Shown here in pieces: positions 8,122 to 17,108 of a DNA stretch of 64,000 nucleotides (position 1 is its first letter; every line of letters starts with the position of its first letter). This stretch comes from Streptomyces longhuiensis (GTDB taxonomy: Bacteria; Actinomycetota; Actinomycetes; Streptomycetales; Streptomycetaceae), in NCBI RefSeq assembly GCF_020616555.1, contig NZ_CP085173.1, forward strand, positions 434,001-498,000, written 5' to 3'. The notes beneath the pieces were generated by a model, which was given only the letters and a program-made list of their open reading frames with translations, searched no databases and was not told the DNA's origin. The position numbers and the translations under genes were made by a program.

Positions 8122-8500
8122 CCCGAGTGGGCCTTGCCTGCCGACGCATCAACGCTGATCCCGCCTGCCCTTGACCAGCTCCGCGAACACCCCGAGGTCG
8201 TATCCGGGGAGGTCCCAGGCCTTCTGGAGCGGTTGGCCGATGTACCGGATCCGCGTGATCCACGCGGGTGCGCCACAGCTTGGCTGTCGTCCTCACACTC
8301 ACCGCATGTGTGGTGGCGGGCAGCCCCTCCCCCACCGCTTCAGCACCTCACTACACGTCACACCTGCACGCTTCAGCATCAGTTGGCACGCCTTCCCCGA
8401 CACCGCCACGGGCTCCCACGCGCCAACGGCTGCGGCGTCCCCCCAACCGCGGGCCGGATCCCCGCCGCCGTCCTCTCCGCAGAGCACAACGCCCACCACT
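8122..8500 (+). pseudogene. Degenerate ISAs1-family transposase N-terminus
   Basis: The frame from 8134 reads LLERLADVPDPRDPRG, the conserved amino-terminal block of ISAs1/H-repeat transposases. The continuation expected there, RHSLAVVLTLTACVVAG, is present but in the next frame from about 8268, so a frameshift separates them. Beyond about 8330 the sequence shifts again and loses resemblance. No catalytic residues remain. The fragment lies in a gene-poor stretch between two small secreted or lipoprotein genes. Confidence 0.6.
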
Positions 8501-8672
8501 GACTCACACCATCCAGCACCAGTGGCTCGGTCCACCCGCAGTTCCGTCGCCGGACACCCCTTCTGCCGCCTTCAGCCATACCGGCGCTATGACGAAGGCA
8601 CGGCGTTGCCAACCGCAGCATTCGCAGCCGCAGATGTGGCCGCCGCACACAGCACTGCCGGCCGGGCAGCAC

Positions 8673-8944
8673 TCATTCGGGGATGACAAGCCCGCGGGCG
8701 CGCAGCTGCGGCAGACAGACATCCAGACAGGCTTCCACCGAGGCGGCATCAGTACGCACGAGCAAGTCCTCGTGGAAGGGGAGACCGCTCGCGACGAACG
8801 TCCACGGCCGCACCCCATCACGCATGCGTTCCGCATCCGCCTTGAACAGCACCGTGACGCCCTGCCCGGCCAGCGCCTCCATGACACGCACCACGTCGGC
8901 CAACGTTTCATCCCGCCCGTTCGAAGAGGCGGACCACGCTACCG
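8673..8944 (-). pseudogene. 5'-truncated hypothetical protein
   Basis: A well-biased frame ending at 8673 encodes ETLADVVRVMEALAGQGVTV, then LFKADAERMRDGVRPWTFVA, then an acidic helical end finishing ARGLVIPE. It resembles short streptomycete proteins of unknown role that read VTVLFKADAERM. No start codon with a ribosome site can be found: the frame stays open upstream to 9020, but that part looks non-coding. It is probably the surviving 3' part of a gene. Confidence 0.35.
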
Positions 8945-9244
8945 GACACGGCTCCCACAGTCCCCCGGCCTGACGGCATAGCAACGTGATGCGTCTACCG
9001 CCGCGCCAGCACCCGGACACGAACCGTCAAGCCCGCTGCAGCCCGATGAAAACCGCAGGCCCCGTCCCATCGGAACGCGCTTGGGCGACGGGCCATTACC
9101 GGGCGATCTACCCAACAAGCAACCCCGCAAGGCCCTGGGAAGACGCCCGGCCCGCACACGAGTCCGAACCGAGACCGTACAGAACTCGACTCTTTCCCCA
9201 GGCACACCCAACTCTAGGAAACCAGCATCCGAGGGGGAGCCAGA

Positions 9245-9820
9245 ATGAGACGTGTGTGCGGAGCGGCGTGCCTGGCGTTGGGTCTCACCATGGTGAGTGG
9301 GTGCAGCCCCCCTGACCTGCCGCTCGTGGCGGTGCGAAACGGGGACGACGGGCAGCCGGTGGCCGAACTGCGTCCGTGCGAAGGAGGCGACACCCTCTCG
9401 GGGATCGGTCTGCAGAGCTGGACCCCTGAGGAAGGCGAAGCCGCGATCGAAGAGGCATCACTCGGCTCGGTCGGCTCTTCCTCGGCCTCCCAACCTGCAC
9501 AGGCCGGCACTGACAATCCGGACGGGAGCCAGGCGCACCAAGAAGACAGCGGGTGGGAGACAGGGGGAGCGAAGAATCACGGAGGTGTCGTCTTCCCGCT
9601 TTTCTCCCCACCATCCGAATGGCGTGCGCACACCTACGGCAGACAGAAACTGCTGCCCGGCCGGACCTACGCGCTGGGCTTCCATGGGTCCGGCAGTTAC
9701 ATGGCACACGTCTACTTCACCGCCGACGACCTCGCCTCCCTCAAGCCGGGCCAGGTCTGGGCCGACGACCGGGCGATGAGCACCAAGGACTTCACCGAAC
9801 TCGTCGACGACAAGTGCTGA
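9245..9820 (+). CDS. Putative lipoprotein, unknown function
   Basis: A 191-residue protein with ATG 9245 behind GAGGGGGAG. The N-terminus is a lipoprotein signal (MRRVCGAACLALGLTMVSGC), with lipobox VSGC and Cys20 as the lipid anchor, so it should sit on the outer face of the membrane. Residues 60-110 are low-complexity (Ser, Gln, Asn, Gly). The C-terminal 85 residues form a compact domain: LLPGRTYALGFHGSGSYMAH, YFTADDLASLKPGQVW. No enzyme motif is recognised. It is a monocistronic gene in a gene-poor area. Confidence 0.7.
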   Translation: MRRVCGAACLALGLTMVSGCSPPDLPLVAVRNGDDGQPVAELRPCEGGDTLSGIGLQSWTPEEGEAAIEEASLGSVGSSSASQPAQAGTDNPDGSQAHQEDSGWETGGAKNHGGVVFPLFSPPSEWRAHTYGRQKLLPGRTYALGFHGSGSYMAHVYFTADDLASLKPGQVWADDRAMSTKDFTELVDDKC

Positions 9821-10206
9821 CGAGCTGTGCTGTTGAAGTGGTGACCGTGATGGCCGTGTGCCGGAGCCGCAAGCTCGGCGCTGCACGGATCGGTCCGGTC
9901 CTGAAGCATTCCCGCCTTCCCCCATTCCAGATTCCGCCGTGCCCGTGCACCCGATCCCGGCCCGACACGGTCTGAACCGTCCGGCGTCGCGCTACAGGTC
10001 CACCGGCCAGCTCGTCCGCCGCGCCGTGCTCCTCGACGACCCTGGGGCGGACTCCGCCTTTCGGCCCATCAAGGGCACCGGCGCCAACGCCGAAAAGGAT
10101 CAAGCGGAGCCGTCCCACCCTCGCGTTCCGGCACGCCTCCGCGCCCCCGGCCGCCCCCATGACGGCGGTCCCGTACCCCGGCCGCGAGGCCCGGAGGAGA
10201 TCCCGC
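9821..10206. other. Intergenic stretch before the Asp-box protein
   Basis: No supported gene. The last bases hold GGAGGAGA (10192-10199), the ribosome site for the start at 10207. Confidence 0.5.
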
Positions 10207-11679
10207 ATGCGCGTCTTCCTGCCCCTGACCGCCGTGACCACCACCGCGCTCTTGCTCATCACGGTCACCGGCGCGACTCCCGCCGCAGCAGACCGAAACC
10301 CCGACGGCACACAAGTTGTCAAGGTGTCCCACGGCGACCCGTACGCGCACTGCACCATCGGCGCGAGGTCCTCCGACAGCATCGTCTACCCGGCCACCGA
10401 GGTCGAGCCGTACCTGTCGGTCGATCCGCGCGATCCCAAACGCGTGGTCACCGTGTTCCAGCAGGACCGCTGGAACGACGGCGGCGCCCGTGGCCTGGCG
10501 GCCAGCTGGACCGCGGACGGCCACACCTTCCACCGGAGCACGCTGCCGTTCAGCCTGTGCGCCCCGGGCGGCGCGGACTTCGAACGGGCCTCCGACCCCT
10601 GGGTGAGCACCGGACCGGACGGCACCGTCTACGCGAGCGGGGAGGGCGTCGACTTCACCAAGAGCACCCGCAGCGCTCTCCTGGCCGCCACGTCCCGCGA
10701 CGGCGGCCGCACCTGGCGGAACCTCACCACCACGCACGTCGACGAGGAGCCGTTCTTCAACGACAAGCCCTCACTCACCGCCGACCCCCTCCGTAAGGGC
10801 ACCGCCTATCAGGTCTGGAACCGCCTCGACAACGACCCACCCGGCCCCAGCTCCCTCGACGGTCCGGGCTACATCTCCCTCACCCGCGACGGCGGCCGCA
10901 CCTGGAGCAAGGCCCGGCGGTTCGTCGACACCAGCACCGTGCCCAACACCCAGACCATCGGCCATGTGATCGTCGTCGACAGCCGCACCGGCACCCTGTA
11001 CGACTTCTTCGACCGGATCACCTACTCCGACGACCTGAGCACTGTCGCCGAAGCCCACTACGCGATGGTCACCTCGACCGACGCCGGAAGGACCTGGAGC
11101 GCCCCGGTCACCGTGGCCCGGGACACCTCCGTACCGGAGGTCGACCCGAACGACCCCGCCAAGCTGCTGCGCGCCGCGGCCACCCTGCCCAGCCCGGCCG
11201 TCGACGCCAAGACAGGCACGCTGTACATGGCCTACGAGGGCGCGGACTTCTCCGGTGGAAAGTTCGACTCCGTCCAGCTCGTGCGGTCCAACGACCGCGG
11301 ACGCACCTGGGGAACTCCGGAGCTGATCAGTCCCAAGGGCGTGCCGGCCTTCTCTCCGTCGATCGCGGTCGACGAGCGGGGCACGGTCGCACTCACCTAC
11401 TACGACCTGCGCTTCCTCAAGCCCGGCAACACCACCACGCTGCCCACCGCCTACCAACTGGCCACGCTGCGGCACGGACACCCGAAACTCCGGACCGAAC
11501 GACGGATCTCGCGAGTCTTCGACTGGCTGCAGGCGCCGTTCGCCGGAGGCTACTTCCTCGGCGACTACCAAGGCCTGGTGGCAGACGGCAAGGGAGTACG
11601 GGCGGTGCTCACCGAGACCCACTCCGGCGCACCACAGAATCGTACGGACGTGTACACCAGCAGTCTCCGCACCCGCTGA
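10207..11679 (+). CDS. Secreted Asp-box (BNR repeat, sialidase-fold) protein
   Basis: A 490-residue exported protein. ATG 10207 lies seven bases after GGAGGAGA; an ATG 48 bases upstream lacks a site. The signal peptide MRVFLPLTAVTTTALLLITV continues to a cleavage near PAAA. Asp boxes (S-x-D-x-G-x-T-W) occur at 163-170 (SRDGGRTW), 226-233 (TRDGGRTW), 290-297 (STDAGRTW) and 361-368 (SNDRGRTW), with weaker ones near 101. They mark the blade turns of a beta-propeller. The Arg triad and nucleophilic Tyr of true sialidases cannot be assigned by eye, so glycoside hydrolase activity is possible but unproven. It is monocistronic, with a terminator at 11807-11838. Confidence 0.8.
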   Translation: MRVFLPLTAVTTTALLLITVTGATPAAADRNPDGTQVVKVSHGDPYAHCTIGARSSDSIVYPATEVEPYLSVDPRDPKRVVTVFQQDRWNDGGARGLAASWTADGHTFHRSTLPFSLCAPGGADFERASDPWVSTGPDGTVYASGEGVDFTKSTRSALLAATSRDGGRTWRNLTTTHVDEEPFFNDKPSLTADPLRKGTAYQVWNRLDNDPPGPSSLDGPGYISLTRDGGRTWSKARRFVDTSTVPNTQTIGHVIVVDSRTGTLYDFFDRITYSDDLSTVAEAHYAMVTSTDAGRTWSAPVTVARDTSVPEVDPNDPAKLLRAAATLPSPAVDAKTGTLYMAYEGADFSGGKFDSVQLVRSNDRGRTWGTPELISPKGVPAFSPSIAVDERGTVALTYYDLRFLKPGNTTTLPTAYQLATLRHGHPKLRTERRISRVFDWLQAPFAGGYFLGDYQGLVADGKGVRAVLTETHSGAPQNRTDVYTSSLRTR

Positions 11680-12004
11680 CCGATGCGGCCACCGTCGGCC
11701 GACCCGAACGCCGACAGCTGCAGACAGGTCTCGGACCCACTCCATGACACGTTGGGTGGGAGGAACAGACCAAGTCGATTCTCGCTTCCAGCGAGTCGAA
11801 CCAGAGGCGCCTGCCGGGCGAAGGACCCGGTCAGGCGCGTCTGGCGCGCCGGTTCTCAGCGGCCCGGCCGGACTTCTCGTCGGAGATCACCACCGCCCGC
11901 TGTCGGCGACGCTTGAACTATGACCCAGTTCCGGCGCTTGGGGACTGAGCGCGATAGGTGGCCCATCAGGCCAAGCAGGCTGCCCGATCTGGCAGTGCTG
12001 GCGA
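11680..12004. other. Intergenic stretch holding a terminator
   Basis: Apart from the hairpin at 11807-11838 no gene or RNA is recognised between the Asp-box protein and the convergent gene ending at 12005. Confidence 0.5.
11807..11838. terminator. Hairpin terminator between convergent genes
   Basis: GCGCCTGCCGGG (11807-11818) pairs with CCCGGTCAGGCGC (11826-11838), one base bulged, around a seven-base loop. It lies between a plus-strand and a minus-strand gene and could serve both. Confidence 0.7.
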
Positions 12005-12670
12005 TCAGCCACCATGGAGCCCCCACTCGTCAAGGCCCCCATACACGTGGGCTTCAAGACATCGTGGGGCGTCCATGCCGACGGCCTCGCCTCGGTAGAG
12101 GGCGATGAGCGAGTCCTTGCCCCGCCACCACATATCTGTCACCCCCTGCACTTCAGCAACGGGCTCGTACCCGCCAAGGTCCAAGGACTCGACGCCCTCA
12201 CCCTCGAGCCTGGTGAGGGTCTTGGCCCAACGGCGGGCATGGGCGGCGAGTGCCAAGGACTCCACCCATCCGTCGGTGCTGGCGTGCAGGGGTGTCCAGC
12301 GGTTGGCATCGATCCCGAACGCGTCGTCAGGGCCGATCATGAATCCATAGGCCATGGACACGCGACAGGTTCCCGCCGGAAACGACCAGCCCTCAGCAGC
12401 CATCTCTTCGGGGCAGTCGGCGTTGAGGATGTGCGGGCCGCCCTCGTAGAACGGGGCAGGCGGCAGAGCAAGACCGCCCCATCGCTCCTGGAAAGCCGTG
12501 GCCCTGTCGATCTCTGCGACCGGGATCCCGTGCTCCATCCAGCTCTCTCGGTGCCGCCCGATGTCCTGGTGGGGAACACGAAACCCGTCCGCCTCGACAA
12601 ACCGCTGGGCCCTGTCACTCAGGCCGGCAGGCGCAACCGGGATCGGCGACTTGGGAGTGGTGGCAGTCAT
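12005..12670 (-). CDS. Hypothetical protein, possibly SUKH/SMI1-like
   Basis: A 221-residue cytosolic protein with no signal peptide or membrane segment. The order of motifs suggests a SUKH-type alpha/beta fold, the family that includes many toxin-immunity proteins. An N-terminal helical part contains EIDRATAFQERWGGL, followed by short strands around SMAYGFMIGPDDAFGI and GWVESLALAAHARRWAKTLT. This is a resemblance in layout only; no toxin gene is seen nearby. The start is ATG 12670. It is divergent from the LRV-repeat gene, with a perfect 11-bp inverted repeat between them. Confidence 0.55.
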   Translation of the reverse strand: MTATTPKSPIPVAPAGLSDRAQRFVEADGFRVPHQDIGRHRESWMEHGIPVAEIDRATAFQERWGGLALPPAPFYEGGPHILNADCPEEMAAEGWSFPAGTCRVSMAYGFMIGPDDAFGIDANRWTPLHASTDGWVESLALAAHARRWAKTLTRLEGEGVESLDLGGYEPVAEVQGVTDMWWRGKDSLIALYRGEAVGMDAPRCLEAHVYGGLDEWGLHGG

Positions 12671-12789
12671 GGTGCCGGAGCCTATTGGCAGGGGTCCGCT
12701 AGCACTTCAGTCAGCAGCCCCTCCCGTCTTCGTACGAGCCTGGAAACGCGCTCAGTGGCCAACTGCCTTACTCAAGGCCCAAGTAGCTC

Positions 12790-12817
12790 GCTCAGTCACA
12801 CCATGCTGTGACTGAGC
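12790..12817. promoter_or_regulatory. Perfect inverted repeat between divergent genes
   Basis: GCTCAGTCACA (12790-12800) is mirrored by TGTGACTGAGC (12807-12817) across six bases. The two flanking genes start at 12670 (minus) and 12934 (plus), so an operator is more likely than a terminator. Confidence 0.5.
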
Positions 12818-12933
12818 GCTTCCATAGGGGGTTTCGTCAGGTACCACGCAGCAGGGGCGGGGCGTTCCGCCGGCAACTCGTTGGCATCAAGAGGTCCCGC
12901 AGTCATCCATCACGCACCAGGCAGGATGTGTCT

Positions 12934-14451
12934 GTGCATCACATCCTGTGCGGGCTCGCCGCCAATCCCGCCCTGCCGTCCGAGTTGGTCGACCGGCTGA
13001 TATCCATCGCGGACGACGACATCGCCACGCACCTCGCCTGTCGTGCGGACCTCAGCCGTGCACAGGCGGTCGCGTTGGCCGAGCGCGTCGACCAGAGCGC
13101 GGTGCAGCTCGCGTACGAGGGTCGGCTGACCGCCGCCGACATCGATCCCTCTGTCCGGCCGGATGCCGCGCTCGCATTGCTCGACCAGGGAGTCGGTCGC
13201 CCGGAGTGGGCGCGTCTTTTCGCGGCGGACCCGGTCCGTGAGCGCCGGGAGAAACTGGCAGCCTGCCCCGGCCTCCCGTCCGACCTTGTGGACACGCTTG
13301 CGGCGGACACGGACGTACGTGTCGTCGCCGAGCTTGCATTGTGGACCATCCCAGACGTGGCCACGAGGCTCGCGGCGCACCCGCACGCCGAGGTCCGCCG
13401 CGCGGTCGCGGCCAATGAGGCGACACCCCCGGCCACACTGGCAGCGTTGCTGGCCGGGGAGGGGCTGCCTGCGGCGCGACGCTGCCTGGTCTGTGACCGC
13501 GAGCAGACTCCCTTCGTTCACGATCGGCAGTGCCCACGGCTCGACTGCGACCTGTTGCCGGGCGCCTCCTGCGACGGATCCCACGAGTCCACCGTCCACG
13601 CCATGATGGAGGCGGCACTCCGTAACCCTGCCACGCCCGTCGAATCCGTCGTCGGCTTCGTGGACCATCCGTCGATGTTGTTGCGCTGGGCGCTCGCCAC
13701 CCGCCAGGACCTCCCCCAGCAAGCGTGCGCGCGGCTTGCCTCGGACCTCACTCCCGGTATCCGCGCCGACCTTGCCGAAAATCCCGCGATCGACGACGCC
13801 CTGATCCGCGCGCTGGCCGACGACCGTGACCCCGACGTGCGCCGCAGGCTCGCACACCACCCCCGCGTGCCGCTCGACGTGCTCACCCACCTGGCCCGAA
13901 CTACCAGGACCGGCACCACCCTTCTGCCCCGTATTGCCGCCTCCTCTCCCGCCGAGGTCGAGGAGCTGTCCACGTCACCGGACCCGGCTGCCCGCATGCT
14001 CGTAGCCCAACGACGCGATTTGCCGCCCGAGACACGCAACCGGCTGGCCGACGACCCCGACGCGAAGGTGGTCAAGGCCCTCGCTCCGCACCCCGGTCTC
14101 ACCGAAGCGCAGTTGCGCGCCATGGTCCACCGACACGGCGTCAGCGTCCTGGCCAAGGTGGCGACCAACCCAGACGCGCCCCCGGTGCTGCTGGAGGACC
14201 TGGTCCGGCACCAACCAGCGGTGCAGAAAGTTTTCCGTGAGGTTGCCCGGCATCGCAGGGCGACGAACTCGGCGCTGCTCGTCTGCCTGGCAGACCAACG
14301 GGCGAGACCCGTAGCCGCCGGCCACCCAGCACTCCCTCCACCGGTCATCGAAGAGCTGCTCACCGACGCGGACTGGCAGGTGGTGGAAGCAGCAGCAGCC
14401 AACCCGTCCCTGCCGACTGCCGTGATAGCGGATCTGGTGTGCCGGCGGTGA
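12934..14451 (+). CDS. Leucine-rich-variant (LRV) repeat protein with a Cys cluster
   Basis: A protein of about 505 residues built from helical repeats of roughly 24 residues with the pattern AxNPxLPxxLVxxLA. Examples are AANPALPSELVDRL, AAHPHAEVRRAVAANEATPP, AENPAIDDALIRALADDRD, APHPGLTEAQL and AANPSLPTAVIADL. This is the LRV superhelix, a presumed protein-binding scaffold. Between repeats, residues 184-213 hold five cysteines (CLVC, QCPRLDC, SC) followed by an Asp/His-rich turn, a probable metal or Fe-S site; the founding LRV protein also carries an iron-sulfur module. GTG 12934 is preferred because the sequence upstream is atypical; GTG 12928 is an alternative. Cytosolic, monocistronic, partner unknown. 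Confidence 0.7.
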   Translation: MHHILCGLAANPALPSELVDRLISIADDDIATHLACRADLSRAQAVALAERVDQSAVQLAYEGRLTAADIDPSVRPDAALALLDQGVGRPEWARLFAADPVRERREKLAACPGLPSDLVDTLAADTDVRVVAELALWTIPDVATRLAAHPHAEVRRAVAANEATPPATLAALLAGEGLPAARRCLVCDREQTPFVHDRQCPRLDCDLLPGASCDGSHESTVHAMMEAALRNPATPVESVVGFVDHPSMLLRWALATRQDLPQQACARLASDLTPGIRADLAENPAIDDALIRALADDRDPDVRRRLAHHPRVPLDVLTHLARTTRTGTTLLPRIAASSPAEVEELSTSPDPAARMLVAQRRDLPPETRNRLADDPDAKVVKALAPHPGLTEAQLRAMVHRHGVSVLAKVATNPDAPPVLLEDLVRHQPAVQKVFREVARHRRATNSALLVCLADQRARPVAAGHPALPPPVIEELLTDADWQVVEAAAANPSLPTAVIADLVCRR

Positions 14452-14534
14452 GGGCCTTGCCCGCCAAGTCGACCGTTCCCTCGCCAAGTGAAGCGCTGCG
14501 CAACGGCCGCTCGGCCGTGGGCCCAGCACGAACG

Positions 14535-14655
14535 ATCGAAGACATCAAGCTCGTCATCCCCCTCCAACTCCCGCTCCCAGAACGCAGCGAGCCGCTCCTG
14601 CTACTGCCCCGGCCTGGCCACGACAGCCTCTCTGTCCTCAGGCGCCATTACGGCG
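14535..14655 (-). pseudogene. Degenerate copy of the small acidic protein gene at 38.7 kb
   Basis: On the minus strand this stretch reads MAPEDREAVVARPGQ, a TAG stop, then QERLAA and WERELEGDDELDV. This is the central half of the intact protein at 38669-38884, with a stop replacing the glutamate of GEEQERL and a different 3' end. Nucleotide identity to the intact copy is very high over about 110 bases, so the duplication is recent or conserved. Confidence 0.65.
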
Positions 14656-14799
14656 CCGGCGAGCACGGCGTCCGCGTCGCACAAGGTCTCCACCCGGCAC
14701 ATCCCGGCCGCCCCCATAAGGGCCACGTCCATCCGACGGGCCCCAGGACGACCGGATACAGTGCGCGCGACGGCAGCCTGGTTTAGAAGGAGGGGAAGC

Positions 14800-16020
14800 G
14801 TGACCGACACAAGCGACACCCGGCCCGCTGACAGCGAAGCGCAAGCGAGTCAGCAGAGCCGACTTCGCCGCCTGATGCGCTTCATCCCCCTGATCGCCCC
14901 CGTCCTGCTGTGGACGGTGCCCTGCTGGGTGCTGCTGCTCACCGGCCAGCACTGGCCGCTGGCCGTCACGTTGGCCGGCACCGCCTTGTTCGCCCTCGGC
15001 CTGATAGGTATGCCGCTCGCGATGGTGCGCGGCCACGGTCGGCGGCAGGAGGACGGGGCCGCGATCGTCGGGGACACCCTCCTTGGTGCCAGCTGGGTTC
15101 TGTTCACCTGGTCCGTTCTGCTCGGTGTCCTGCTGCGGCTCGCCCTGACCGTGGCCGGCGTCGGTGACGGCGAGGACCGGGCAAGGATCGTCACCTGGGC
15201 GGTCCTCGGCACAGCCGCCGTGCTGCTCGCCTGGGGGTACGCCGAGGCGCGCCGGGTGCCCCGCGTGCGCCGTCTCGACGTGCAACTTCCGCGCCTGGGG
15301 GCCGGGTTGGACGGCACCCGTGTCGTTCTCATCACCGATACCCACTACGGCCCGCTCGACCGTGCCCGCTGGTCGGAAAGGGTCTGCGCGACAGTGAATA
15401 CCCTGGACGCCGATCTCGTCTGCCACACCGGCGACATCGCGGACGGCACGGCCGAACGCCGCCGCGCCCAGGCCGCCCCACTCGCCACCGTGCAAGCCAC
15501 TCGGGCCCGGGTCTACGTCACCGGCAACCACGAGTACTACAGCCAGGCCCAGGGCTGGGTGGACCTGATGGACGAGCTGGGCTGGCAGCCGTTGCGCAAC
15601 CACCACCTGCTGCTCGAACGCGGCGGCGACACCCTCGTGGTCGCCGGCGTGGACGACGTCACCGCGGAGTCCTCCGGCCTGGCCGGCCACCGCGCCCACC
15701 TCGCCAAAGCCCTGAACGGCGCCGACCCCGACCTACCCGTCCTGCTCCTGGCTCACCAGCCCAAGTTCGTCGACCGTGCGGCAGCCCACGGCATCGACCT
15801 CCAGCTCTCCGGCCACACCCACGGCGGCCAGATCTGGCCCTTCCACCACCTGGTCCGCATCGACCAGCCCGCCCTCGCCGGCCTCAGCCGCCACGGCAGC
15901 CGCACCCTCCTCTACACCAGCCGCGGCACCGGCTTCTGGGGCCCGCCCTTCCGCGTCTTCGCCCCCAGCGAGATCACCCTGCTCGTACTGCGCTCCCCAC
16001 AACACCCCCCCACCCCATAA
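14800..16020 (+). CDS. Membrane-anchored metallophosphoesterase
   Basis: A 406-residue protein of the calcineurin-like phosphoesterase family (YkuE/YaeI-like). GTG 14800 follows AAGGAGGGG. Residues 28-145 contain about four membrane helices. The cytosolic or extracytoplasmic catalytic domain carries the full dimetal site: DTH at 180-182, GD at 211-212, GNHE at 242-245, His319 (AHQPK) and GHTHGG at 338-343. Relatives hydrolyse phosphodiesters, including UDP-linked or lipid head groups. The substrate here is unknown. No operon partner is visible. Catalytic residues are complete, so it should be active. Confidence 0.85.
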   Translation: MTDTSDTRPADSEAQASQQSRLRRLMRFIPLIAPVLLWTVPCWVLLLTGQHWPLAVTLAGTALFALGLIGMPLAMVRGHGRRQEDGAAIVGDTLLGASWVLFTWSVLLGVLLRLALTVAGVGDGEDRARIVTWAVLGTAAVLLAWGYAEARRVPRVRRLDVQLPRLGAGLDGTRVVLITDTHYGPLDRARWSERVCATVNTLDADLVCHTGDIADGTAERRRAQAAPLATVQATRARVYVTGNHEYYSQAQGWVDLMDELGWQPLRNHHLLLERGGDTLVVAGVDDVTAESSGLAGHRAHLAKALNGADPDLPVLLLAHQPKFVDRAAAHGIDLQLSGHTHGGQIWPFHHLVRIDQPALAGLSRHGSRTLLYTSRGTGFWGPPFRVFAPSEITLLVLRSPQHPPTP

Positions 16021-16293
16021 CGCCAGGCAGACCAACAACACCGCTCGGACCGCTCCGGCCGGTGAGATGGTGCCGGTCGGGTCGCAGTCCTGGTCCACGA
16101 GGCAGAGCGCCGTGAGAACTGAACTGCCGCCTCGCCGGGGAAATGTCCACGGCGCCCGGTGACCTCACGCAAGCGGGAGCTGAGGGACTCGATCAGGACT
16201 GAGTAGGCCACAAACGCCGGTCCGCCGGAAGCCTCGGCTACGGGTTCGAGCCGGTGGCGTTCCTTGACGACGGATGTCCGTGAAGCAGCCGCG

Positions 16294-16662
16294 TCACTGC
16301 TCCTCCTCCATACGGATCGCACGCCGTAGCTCGTCGGCCGCTGTGTGGCTCGCGCCCTCGCGCTGTTCCAGCATTGCCGCCGCGATCGCGTCCAGTTTGC
16401 GCTGGACGGCGTGAGCGTCACGCCGTTCCGTGTTTTTCAGCAAAGTGAGCAAGAGCAGGTTGACGGCCGTCATGACATCGCCGGCGAAGATCAGCCAGGG
16501 CAGCGGCAGGTGCGCGAGGTGCACGGCGACCATGCCCAGGACCAGGAGCACGCACAGGACATAGAACAGCGGCGAGCTGGTGACATTCGATGCCCGATCG
16601 GAGAAGGCGGCGAACCAGTCCCGCCCAGTGCCGCCCCGCTCGGCGGGATGCTCAGTGGTCAT
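16294..16662 (-). CDS. Low-affinity iron permease family membrane protein
   Basis: A protein of about 122 residues with two membrane helices (FYVLCVLLVLGMVAVHLAHL and LIFAGDVMTAVNLLLLTLL). The cytosolic tail includes KNTERRDAHAVQRKLDAI, which matches the conserved N-T-x-x-RD-x-x-A-x-x-x-KLD signature of the low-affinity iron permease family (PF04120). Small bacterial members are mostly uncharacterised and iron transport is not proven for them. ATG 16662 has GGAG ten bases upstream; ATG 16671 is too close to it. It stands alone, with no Fur-type box recognised. Confidence 0.65.
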   Translation of the reverse strand: MTTEHPAERGGTGRDWFAAFSDRASNVTSSPLFYVLCVLLVLGMVAVHLAHLPLPWLIFAGDVMTAVNLLLLTLLKNTERRDAHAVQRKLDAIAAAMLEQREGASHTAADELRRAIRMEEEQ

Positions 16663-17108
16663 GCCCGCCATGCTCCGTGCCCGACCACCGCCGATGCGGG
16701 AACCTGGGCCGACAGGCGCGCCTGATCATCTCCATCTCACCCTGTCGGGCCGTCGGGCCTGCCCACCTGTTCAGCGCGAACCACCGCGCCAGGGGCAGCG
16801 AGCTTGGGTGACGTGGGTGGGGCGCGGCAGGCGCGGCCAGTCTCCTGCGACAAGTCGGCCATCAGGCGGCAAGCCGTTGATGGTCCGCGGCCCGCCGAAC
16901 TGCTGGACGCCGTGCGGGACGTGATGAAGCCGAACACAGTATTCGCTGCCAACAGGATCGTGTGCGCGCTCAGGTTGGCGCAGACGTCCATGCCCGGTGA
17001 TCGACTGGTCGAGCCGACCTGCGTTGAAGGCGAATTTGTCGTGCCGCACGCAGGACGGCGTCCACCACGAGCAACGGGCGGTGCACAGTCGGGCAGGTTT
17101 GACCGGTG
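16663..17108. other. Intergenic stretch, nothing recognised
   Basis: Open frames on both strands here show no family resemblance and no ribosome sites. They may be relics of a deleted gene. Confidence 0.4.
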
